From the NCBI GenBank assembly GCA_023268425.1, contig JALRFN010000351.1:1-9975 (forward strand): a stretch of DNA of 9,975 nt, in the 5' to 3' direction. Made by a program: the position numbers and the translations under genes. Source of the stretch: Burkholderiaceae bacterium. Lineage in GTDB: Bacteria > Pseudomonadota > Gammaproteobacteria > Burkholderiales > Burkholderiaceae_C. The notes beneath the pieces are model-generated. The model searched no databases, was not told where the DNA came from, and was given only the letters and a program-made list of their open reading frames with translations. This document shows, piece after piece, positions 1 through 5,414 of the stretch. The first letter of the stretch is position 1. Every line of letters begins with the position of its first letter.

Positions 1-1415
1 TTGCGGTGCGCGAGTCGGGGGTGGCCGAGCTGTTGCCCAGCGTGGATCTGGTGGTCTTTGACGAGGCACACCAACTCAACGAAATTGGGGTGCTGTTTTT
101 GGGCATCCAAGTGAGCTCGAATCAGCTTCTGGACTGCAGTCGTGATGTGCTGGTCGCGGGTTTGCAGCACGCGCGTGGCCTGTGCGACTGGACCGCGCGC
201 TGTGCAGACTTGGAGCGCAGTGTGCGTGACCTGCGTTTGGTCATGGGTCACACCGCCTACAGCCGCCGCTTGTCTTGGGGCGAGCACGCGCCGCAAGGTG
301 TGGATGCGCAGTCATGGCAAGAGGGCGTGGCAGGCTTGGCTCAAGCGCTGCGCGACGTGCGTACCGATTTGGACACGGTGACCGAGTTGTCACCCGACCT
401 GGGGCGCTTGCTGGAGCGCGTCGATGAGATATTGGCCGGTTTGAAGTTGCTGCAAATGGACAGTGATGCCGACCAGGTGCGTTGGCTTGATGTCGGCAAG
501 CAATGGCGCTGGGTCAAGAGCCCCTTGGATTGCGCCTCGGTGTTCACAGGCGTCGATGTCCAAGTGGTGAGTGACGACGAGGCTTGGGGTGAGGGCGATG
601 ATGCTGCGGCATCGCCACGCAGCCCGCGCAGTTGGGTGTTCACCTCCGCCACACTGGGAGACGACGCTGGATTGAGTTGGTTTTGTCAGCCACTCGGGTT
701 GAGCCGGGCCCGCGTGGAGGTTGTGCAAAGCCCCTTTGATCACGAAGCCCAGGCCGCCTTGTGGATTCCGCCTGATTTGCCCTTGCCCAACGACGCGAGG
801 CACACCGTGGCCTTGGTGGATCAAGCGGCCGCCTGGGTGCGCCAGTTGCAGGGCCGCACTTTGTTTTTGACCACCACCTTGCGCGCCTTGGACGCCGCGG
901 CGCAGCGTTTTCGCGATGTGTTCGTCGACAGCGACTTGCAGGTCTTGGTGCAGGGCGAAGCGCCCAAGCCTGAATTGCTGGCGCGTTTCGCCCAGGCGTC
1001 TCGCCAAGGTGGCGCGGTTTTGGTGGCTTCGGTGTCGTTCTGGGAAGGCGTGGATTTGCCCGGCGACATGTTGCAAATGGTGGTGCTCGACAAGTTGCCC
1101 TTTCCTGTGCCGGATGATCCCGTCATCAAGGCACGCGCTCGTCGCATTGAGTCACAGGGCGGCTCATCATTTGCCTTGCACACCTTGCCCGCCACCGCCG
1201 TCGCGCTCAAGCAAGGGGCAGGGCGGCTCATTCGCACTGAACGCGATCGCGGCTTGCTGGTGGTCGGTGATGTGCGCTTACTGCGCCAAAGTTACGGACG
1301 TCGCTTGCGTGCGGCCTTGCCGCCGATGCGGGCCTTGGCCTCCGAGCTTGAAGTGCAGGCTTGGCTGGCCACATTGAGTGAAACGCCGTCAATGTTCGAC
1401 GCGACCTCGGCCTGA
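1..1415 (+). CDS. DinG/YoaA-family ATP-dependent DNA helicase, 3' part (partial at left edge)
   Basis: Superfamily 2 XPD-like DNA helicase that couples ATP hydrolysis to 5'-3' unwinding in DNA repair or replication-fork processing (family knowledge). The frame is open to the left edge, so the start lies outside the window. Numbering from the first in-window GTG (base 6), motif II is DEAH at residues 19-22, motif III SAT at 214-216, motif V FWEGVD at 345-350 and motif VI QGAGRLIR at 403-410. The Walker A motif and the iron-sulphur-cluster cysteines lie upstream of DEAH in this family and are therefore missing here. Complete relatives are about 650-700 residues, so roughly 200 residues are outside the window. 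The DEAHQL sequence and the FWEGVD motif fit YoaA-like more than UvrD- or RecQ-like helicases; YoaA versus DinG cannot be settled without the N-terminus. The stop lies only a few bases before an intron remnant, and no terminator is visible. Confidence 0.88.
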   Translation, partial: AVRESGVAELLPSVDLVVFDEAHQLNEIGVLFLGIQVSSNQLLDCSRDVLVAGLQHARGLCDWTARCADLERSVRDLRLVMGHTAYSRRLSWGEHAPQGVDAQSWQEGVAGLAQALRDVRTDLDTVTELSPDLGRLLERVDEILAGLKLLQMDSDADQVRWLDVGKQWRWVKSPLDCASVFTGVDVQVVSDDEAWGEGDDAAASPRSPRSWVFTSATLGDDAGLSWFCQPLGLSRARVEVVQSPFDHEAQAALWIPPDLPLPNDARHTVALVDQAAAWVRQLQGRTLFLTTTLRALDAAAQRFRDVFVDSDLQVLVQGEAPKPELLARFAQASRQGGAVLVASVSFWEGVDLPGDMLQMVVLDKLPFPVPDDPVIKARARRIESQGGSSFALHTLPATAVALKQGAGRLIRTERDRGLLVVGDVRLLRQSYGRRLRAALPPMRALASELEVQAWLATLSETPSMFDATSA

Positions 1416-1418
1416 CCT

Positions 1419-1503
1419 CAAACTCTCGAACCGCCCGGTGCGGACCCGCATGCCGGGTGGTGTGGCAGGGGCGCCTCCGACAATGGAGGCCCCCTATGCC
1501 GAT
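1419..1503 (+). ncRNA. 3' terminal remnant of a bacterial group II intron (domains V and VI)
   Basis: Two consecutive hairpins match the catalytic end of a group II intron. Domain V (about 1428-1463) has a 9-bp lower stem (1430-1438 with 1453-1461, one G-T pair), a two-base bulge TG at 1451-1452, a 4-bp upper stem (1439-1442 with 1447-1450) and a four-base loop at 1443-1446. Domain VI has a basal stem GGCA/TGCC (1464-1467 with 1497-1500), an unpaired TA at 1495-1496, then a 10-bp stem (1468-1478 with 1485-1494, C1472 bulged) and a six-base loop. A1496 sits at the branch-point position, 7 bases before the inferred 3' splice site after 1503, where the intron ends in AT (the AY rule). The pre-domain-V sequence ACTCTCGAACCGCC also resembles introns I recall from proteobacteria. 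No reverse transcriptase or 5' intron part is present, so it is a dead fragment. Confidence 0.75.
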
Positions 1504-1528
1504 TGCGCGCTCGAACAATCGCAGCAGA

Positions 1529-1550
1529 ATACTGTGTATTTGCACAGTAT
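1529..1550. promoter_or_regulatory. LexA (SOS) box-like palindrome
   Basis: A perfect 8-bp inverted repeat, ATACTGTG and CACAGTAT, flanks six bases. The core is CTGT-N8-ACAG (1532-1547), the LexA operator pattern of E. coli and many proteobacteria. Over the 20-base form starting TACTGT and ending ACAGTA, 16 of 20 positions match the E. coli consensus, including all 12 outer ones. It ends three bases before the GTG at 1553 that probably opens the transposase-TetR fusion, so LexA bound here could block that gene's expression. I see no convincing -35/-10 pair around it. A plain hairpin, or part of the IS91 terminus, are the alternatives. Confidence 0.55.
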
Positions 1551-1552
1551 CT

Positions 1553-1981
1553 GTGTCTGAGCTATCCAAACCCAAGTGCTACAACCCGCGCCACCCCGAG
1601 CGCACGTTGCTCTACCAAACAGTCGCCGAGCACTACGAGACCTGGCTTGAGCTGGCCAGCGCGGGCCAGTTTGACTGGCAGGGCGACCACCACAGCCCCA
1701 AGCCCTATGTGCGCAAAGCCTTCGAGAAGTATCTGGAGTGTGGCATCTTCGCTCACGGCTTTGCCCGCGCCCGCTGCGACGACTGCGGGCATGACTTCCT
1801 GGTCGCCTTCTCCTGCAAAGGCCGGGGCGTCTGCCCCTCATGCAACACCCGGCGCATGGCACAGACGGCGGCACACCTCTGCGACCATGTCTTCCCCCGC
1901 CTGCCGGTGCGCCAGTGGGTGCTGTCAGTGCCCAAACGACTGCGTTACTTCATGCAGCGCGACGGCGCGGTGTTGGGCATG
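1553..1981 (+). mobile_element. Truncated IS91-family insertion sequence (5' part of transposase only)
   Basis: This is the part of the chimeric frame that derives from an IS91-family element. It keeps the zinc-ribbon region but lacks the Y2 tyrosine/HUH nuclease domain and the origin end (oriIS), which lies beyond the 3' end of the transposase in this family. The left boundary is uncertain: the terminal sequence probably begins between the intron's 3' end (1503) and 1553. IS91 elements move by rolling-circle one-ended transposition without target duplication, so no flanking direct repeat is expected, and I saw none. Confidence 0.72.
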
Positions 1982-2476
1982 GCCGTATCGGTCAACGCCA
2001 TTTGCGCGATGGCCCAGGTTTCCAAGCCGTCGCTCTACCGCGACTTCGGCAGCGAAGACGGGCTCACGCTGGCCGCGCTGACGCACTATCAAGAAACGGT
2101 GTTACCGCCACTTGAGGCGCTCATGCAAAAGGCGCCAACCCTGTCGGCGACGCTGGATGCCTTGGTGGCGTTTGCCAGCGACGACCCGCACATGAGCAAG
2201 GGCTGTTTGTTCGTGAAGATGCGCGCCACGCGATCACGTTTTGGCCCAAAAACCCAAGCACTGTTGACTGCCATCGAGGCTGGCCTGCAAAGCCAATTCA
2301 CGCGCTTGTTCAAAGACGCCGCCGCTCGGGGTGAATGGTCAAGCGCCATCTCCCCCGAAATCGCCGCCAGCTACCTGCAAGAGCAACTGGCACTGGCCCT
2401 CACGCTGCGTGCCGACGGCGTACCGCAAGAGCGCGTGCGTGCGCTGTTTGAACTGGCGGTCTCGGTGTTGCGTTAG
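1553..2476 (+). CDS. Chimeric ORF: IS91-family transposase N-terminal zinc ribbon fused to a 5'-truncated TetR regulator
   Basis: Read from GTG 1553 this is 307 residues. Residues 1-143 match the N-terminal part of IS91-family rolling-circle transposases (CYNPRHPERTLLYQ start), including the zinc-binding cysteines C75-x2-C78, C88, C94-x2-C97 and the QWVLSVPKRLRY segment. The match stops at M143 (base 1979), before the HUH/Y2 catalytic domain, so it cannot transpose. From about residue 144 the sequence becomes a TetR-family regulator: the helix-turn-helix VSVNAICAMAQVSKPSLYRDF at 145-165, then a TetR-like ligand-binding domain to the stop. The usual first helix of TetR is missing. The frame is uninterrupted across the join, so a fusion protein could be made. 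In-frame starts also exist at 1457 and 1496, both inside the intron remnant; 1553 is preferred because residue 6 onward matches the transposase, though no Shine-Dalgarno is visible. ATG 1979 could start a TetR-only product. It may equally be a decaying pseudogene. Confidence 0.8.
   Translation: MSELSKPKCYNPRHPERTLLYQTVAEHYETWLELASAGQFDWQGDHHSPKPYVRKAFEKYLECGIFAHGFARARCDDCGHDFLVAFSCKGRGVCPSCNTRRMAQTAAHLCDHVFPRLPVRQWVLSVPKRLRYFMQRDGAVLGMAVSVNAICAMAQVSKPSLYRDFGSEDGLTLAALTHYQETVLPPLEALMQKAPTLSATLDALVAFASDDPHMSKGCLFVKMRATRSRFGPKTQALLTAIEAGLQSQFTRLFKDAAARGEWSSAISPEIAASYLQEQLALALTLRADGVPQERVRALFELAVSVLR
1979..2476 (+). pseudogene. TetR/AcrR-family transcriptional regulator, 5'-truncated by fusion to IS91
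   Basis: Remnant of an independent regulator gene now forming the 3' half of the chimeric frame. The DNA-binding helix pair is retained (AICAMAQVSKPSLYRDFGS), followed by a helical domain containing PHMSKGCLFVKMRATR and ending in FELAVSVLR, as expected for TetR proteins that bind a ligand and dimerise through the C-terminal domain. About 25-30 N-terminal residues, including helix 1 that packs the HTH, have been replaced. Its ligand and targets cannot be inferred; no efflux or enzyme gene that it might have controlled lies beside it, which suggests it arrived with the mobile DNA or was separated from its partner. Confidence 0.7.
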
Positions 2477-2675
2477 GTGAATGCGGCGCTGTGCCGCTGC
2501 AGTTGCGAGCCCACGCTTGCCCCGCTGAGCTCAGCGGGGTGGGTCGTTTTGAACCACCCGAGCGACTCTCGAGTGGCGGCGCTGTACCGGGCCATTCGCG
2601 TGGCACAGCTGAGCGAGTTGAATGGTTCGCAGCCAGCGGCGTTTCATGGGGCTCACTTGTGGATCGCCCGCGCAC
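2477..2675. other. Intergenic stretch between the TetR remnant and bamD; no gene recognised
   Basis: Two convergent genes end at the borders of this 199-base stretch. It contains a small hairpin (GCGGC/GCCGC, 2483-2497), the perfect palindrome described separately, and short open frames on both strands, including a 38-codon minus-strand frame reading from about 2647 down to 2530. None resembles a family I know and none has a clear ribosome binding site. It is probably the far flank of the inserted accessory segment or a terminator region. Confidence 0.5.
2520..2539. terminator. Perfect 20-base palindrome, possible weak terminator
   Basis: CCCCGCTGAG is followed directly by its reverse complement CTCAGCGGGG. 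As RNA this gives a GC-rich hairpin of about 8 bp with a minimal loop. On the plus strand a TTTT run follows only 7 bases later (2547-2550), and on the minus strand there is no T-run, so it is a poor intrinsic terminator. Its position between convergent genes suits a terminator. A protein-binding dyad is the alternative. Confidence 0.35.
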
Positions 2676-3467
2676 TCACCACAGGCGCCACCAAGATTTT
2701 TCTTGCGCCTTCAAGCCTTCGCTCAAGTACTTGCTGTTGGGAAAGTTCTTGCTCAGCACACGCTTGTTGTCGTCGCGCAGTTGGGGCAGTTTCAGTGCGT
2801 CATAAGACGCCACCAAAATCGCCAAGGCTTCTTCCAGCGCGGGCGCGGTGGGGTAGTCCTGAATGGCGGTCTGGGCGCGCGCCACCGCTGCCAGGTAGGC
2901 TTCGCGGCGATAGTAGTAACGCGCCACATTGACTTCAGACTGGGCCAAGGAATTCACCACATAGGCCATGCGCGCACGGGCATCGGCCGCGTATTTGGAG
3001 GTCGGGAAGCGGGTGACCAATTCGCGAAAGGTCTCGAAGGAATCCTTTGCCGCTTTTTGGTCGCGTTCGCTCAAGTCTTTGGGGCTGAGGAAGCCCAACA
3101 GGCCTGCGTCGTCATTGAAATTGGCCAGACCCTTGAGGTAGAGCGCGTAATCCATCGCGGGGCTGGTGGGGTGTTGACGCATGAAGCGTTCCAAGATGGC
3201 TACGGCTTGCACGGGCTCTTTGGCTTTGTAGTGCAAAAAGGCCGCTTCCAACATGGCTTGCTGGGCCAAGGGCGTGCCGGCTGCGCGGCCTTCCAAGCGC
3301 TCCAGCAGTCGCGTGGCTTTGTCGGTGTTGCCCGCGTCGCGCTCGTCCATGGCTTCTTGGTAGATGCGGTTGGGGCTCCAGCCCAGCGTCTCATCGCGGG
3401 TGACGTCGGAGGCACAACCAGCCAGCACAGCGACCAGGCTCAGGCAAAGCACGGATAATTTGGACAT
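2676..3467 (-). CDS. bamD: Outer membrane protein assembly factor BamD (lipoprotein)
   Basis: BamD is the essential lipoprotein partner of BamA in the BAM complex, which folds beta-barrel proteins into the outer membrane. The 263-residue product has the usual length. It begins with a lipoprotein signal peptide and a lipobox LAGC, giving the lipidated cysteine C18. Alanine follows at +2, so outer-membrane sorting is expected. The remainder is helical TPR-like repeat sequence with typical BamD segments: IYQEAMDERDAGNTDKA, FMRQHPTSPAMDYALYLKGL, and RELVTRFPTSKYAADARARM. The ATG is preceded by AGGA four bases upstream, which fixes the start. It is divergently transcribed from rluD, an arrangement common in Betaproteobacteria, and a TATAAT hexamer sits about 55 bases upstream. 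The gene appears intact; its 3' end points toward the accessory scar. Confidence 0.96.
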   Translation of the reverse strand: MSKLSVLCLSLVAVLAGCASDVTRDETLGWSPNRIYQEAMDERDAGNTDKATRLLERLEGRAAGTPLAQQAMLEAAFLHYKAKEPVQAVAILERFMRQHPTSPAMDYALYLKGLANFNDDAGLLGFLSPKDLSERDQKAAKDSFETFRELVTRFPTSKYAADARARMAYVVNSLAQSEVNVARYYYRREAYLAAVARAQTAIQDYPTAPALEEALAILVASYDALKLPQLRDDNKRVLSKNFPNSKYLSEGLKAQEKSWWRLW

Positions 3468-3510
3468 GGTTTCCTAGCGTTCAGAAGAGCGGCAACAACG
3501 AGATGTTGAA

Positions 3511-4524
3511 TTGAATCAAAAAATTATAGGCCCCGCCGCCAGCGAAGAAGACAGTGCGGTCGATTGGCCGCAAGCGGAGGTGGAGCAGCGCCAGTTCACC
3601 GTGTCCACCGCTCAACACGGCATGCGCGTGGACCGCGCCTTGGCTGACTGGGTGCCTGAACTCTCTCGCTCTTATTTGGCGCAATTGGTCAGCGATGGCC
3701 ATGTGCAGGTTCAAGGGCGGGTGATTGTCAAACCCGCTGCCAAGCTGTCTGCAGGCGCGCAAGTGGAGCTTGCCTTGGTGCCCACCCCAGCGGCCAACGC
3801 GTTTCGCCCTGAGGCGGTGGATTTTCCCGTGGTCTTCGAGGACGATGACCTGCTGGTTATCAATAAACCAGCGGGTTTGGTGGTGCATCCAGGTGCGGGC
3901 AATTGGGGCGGTACGCTGCTCAATGGTTTGTTGCACCGCGATCGCCGAGCGGCCGATTTGCCACGCGCGGGCATCGTTCATCGTCTGGACAAAAACACCA
4001 GTGGCTTGATGGTGGTGGCCAAGTCTCGCGTGGCCATGACCAGTTTGGTGGCGCAGTTGGCGGCGCGTGAGGTGCAGCGGGTTTACATCGCGATGGCACA
4101 CGGGCGCTCGCCCTTGGGCCACTGTTTTGAGGTCGATCAAGCCATCGGGCGTGACCCCAAAAATCGCCTGCGCATGGGCGTGGTGGCTGCTGGCAAGCCC
4201 GCTCAAACCGAAGCGCGGGTGCTCGCGGCGAGTGAGGAACTCGGCGGCGTGTTGATGCTGCGCTGCAAGCTCAAGACTGGGCGCACCCACCAAATTCGTG
4301 TGCACATGGCCTGGGCAGGCATGCCCTTGGTGGGCGACACCCTCTACGGGGGGCGCGAAGCTTGGGGGTTGACGCACCAGGCCTTGCATGCGCATGACTT
4401 GGCGCTGGTGCACCCGGTGAGCGGGGCGCACCTGCACTGGTGGGCGCCGCCGCCAGTGCACCTGTGCACAGCGCTGGCCGCAGCGGGCCTTGGGTACAAT
4501 GCGCAGGCTTTGCTGACGAACTGA
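3511..4524 (+). CDS. rluD: 23S rRNA pseudouridine synthase RluD
   Basis: RluD converts uridines 1911, 1915 and 1917 of helix 69 of 23S rRNA (E. coli numbering) to pseudouridine. An N-terminal S4 RNA-binding domain (about residues 28-90: RVDRALADWVPELSRSYL) is followed by the RluA-type catalytic domain. The VVFEDDDLLVINKPAGLVVHP segment is typical. The catalytic motif HRLDKNTSGLMV has its aspartate at D160, and GRTHQIRVHMAW and DTLYGG follow. Length 337 is normal. The start is uncertain: TTG 3511 is the only standard start between the stop at 3475-3477 and the S4 domain apart from GTG 3580, and neither has a strong Shine-Dalgarno. In many relatives of this order a laccase-like pgeF gene follows rluD; here scpB follows after 59 bases. 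Confidence 0.93.
   Translation: MNQKIIGPAASEEDSAVDWPQAEVEQRQFTVSTAQHGMRVDRALADWVPELSRSYLAQLVSDGHVQVQGRVIVKPAAKLSAGAQVELALVPTPAANAFRPEAVDFPVVFEDDDLLVINKPAGLVVHPGAGNWGGTLLNGLLHRDRRAADLPRAGIVHRLDKNTSGLMVVAKSRVAMTSLVAQLAAREVQRVYIAMAHGRSPLGHCFEVDQAIGRDPKNRLRMGVVAAGKPAQTEARVLAASEELGGVLMLRCKLKTGRTHQIRVHMAWAGMPLVGDTLYGGREAWGLTHQALHAHDLALVHPVSGAHLHWWAPPPVHLCTALAAAGLGYNAQALLTN
3523..3528 (-). promoter_or_regulatory. Candidate -10 element for bamD
   Basis: The minus strand reads TATAAT here, a perfect sigma-70 -10 hexamer, 55 bases upstream of the bamD ATG. The bases 17 upstream of it show no good -35 match. The hexamer lies inside the first codons of rluD if rluD begins at TTG 3511. Confidence 0.45.
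4495..4500 (+). promoter_or_regulatory. Possible -10 element upstream of scpB
   Basis: TACAAT within GGGTACAAT, in the last codons of rluD and 83 bases before the scpB ATG, resembles a sigma-70 -10 box. The -35 region at the expected distance is weak, so this is tentative; scpB could also be read through from rluD. Confidence 0.3.
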
Positions 4525-4583
4525 TGGGCCTGGTCCTGGCGACTCGGTCTGCGTTCGCTCCTTCTTTTCCACACCACACCACC

Positions 4584-5414
4584 ATGAACACGTCGGATGC
4601 CAAGCGCGTCCTCGAAACCGCCTTGATTTGCGCGGGTCAGCCACTGTCAGTGCGAGAACTGACCCAGCTCTTCGAGGAACAATTGAGCGCAGACACCATC
4701 AAACGCCTGTTGACAGACTTGCAGCAGGAGTGGACGCACAAGGGCGTGGAATTGGCCTGCGTGGCCACGGGCTGGCGTTTCCAAAGCCGCCCTGACATGC
4801 GGCGTTATTTGGATCGTTTGCACCCCGAAAAGCCACCCAAATACACCCGAGCGGCCCTGGAGACCTTGGCCATCATCGCTTACCGGCAACCCGTCACGCG
4901 GGGCGACATCGAAGACATTCGTGGCGTCACAGTGAACTCGCTGATCATCAAACAGTTGGAAGATCGCGGTTGGGTTGAAGTCATCGGGCACCGAGAGACT
5001 GTGGGTCGCCCAGCGCTGTTGGCCACCACCAAACAGTTTTTGGAAGACTTGGGCTTGACCTCTTTGGATCAATTGCCCGAACTCAGCGACGTGAGTTTGG
5101 AGTCGGCCCTGGAGCAAGGCCAAGTCGACGAGGCGACAGCGAGTTTACTGGGCGAGATGGAAGCAGCGTCCGAGGTCGAGCACCCTGATGCTCCTGCTGA
5201 AGCGCCCGCAGTCAGCGCAGCGCAGGCCGACGCAGCTCAGGCAGGTGCAGGTGACGTGCCAGGTGCCGCCGCCGAACCCTTGCCGGGCCCCCGAGCCGCA
5301 GACGACTCGCCCAGTGCGAGCCATTTTTCCGTCCAGGTTGATGCCAACCCAGACCCAGCCAGTGAGGACGACCGTGAGTCGACGCCCCCCCCAAACCCGC
5401 CCCTCAGCCACTGA
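4584..5414 (+). CDS. scpB: Segregation and condensation protein ScpB
   Basis: ScpB is a winged-helix protein that, with ScpA, binds the SMC ATPase to form the condensin-like complex for chromosome organisation and segregation. The 276-residue product has two winged-helix domains in residues 1-175: RVLETALICAGQPLSVREL at the start, then the family signature TRAALETLAIIAYRQPVTRGDIEDIRGV and GHRETVGRPALLATTKQFLEDLGL. From about residue 190 it becomes an Ala/Pro/Glu/Asp-rich tail of low complexity, probably disordered. ATG 4584 is chosen because the conserved region starts a few residues later; the frame stays open upstream to 4440, but that extension overlaps rluD and looks non-coding. No clear Shine-Dalgarno precedes the ATG. 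scpA is not in the window. The 3' end overlaps rluB. Confidence 0.93.
   Translation: MNTSDAKRVLETALICAGQPLSVRELTQLFEEQLSADTIKRLLTDLQQEWTHKGVELACVATGWRFQSRPDMRRYLDRLHPEKPPKYTRAALETLAIIAYRQPVTRGDIEDIRGVTVNSLIIKQLEDRGWVEVIGHRETVGRPALLATTKQFLEDLGLTSLDQLPELSDVSLESALEQGQVDEATASLLGEMEAASEVEHPDAPAEAPAVSAAQADAAQAGAGDVPGAAAEPLPGPRAADDSPSASHFSVQVDANPDPASEDDRESTPPPNPPLSH

Noticed and set aside
390..1076. Minus-strand frame opposite the helicase
   Set aside because: Antisense to conserved helicase motifs; no family match.
1457..2476. A functional IS91 transposase or intact mobile element
   Set aside because: The HUH/Y2 catalytic domain and origin end are missing; the sequence turns into a TetR regulator at about 1979.
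2622..3458. Plus-strand open frame (278 codons)
   Set aside because: Antisense to bamD, which has a lipobox, Shine-Dalgarno and full-length family match.
4462..4471. CTGTGCACAG palindrome near the end of rluD as a second LexA box
   Set aside because: The spacing between CTGT and ACAG is 2, not 8 bases, and it lies within coding sequence; a chance 10-base dyad.
3481..4644. Long minus-strand open frame (387 codons)
   Set aside because: It lies antisense to rluD, whose catalytic motifs are clear, and its translation is rich in His/Arg/Gln with no family resemblance. High GC makes such frames common.
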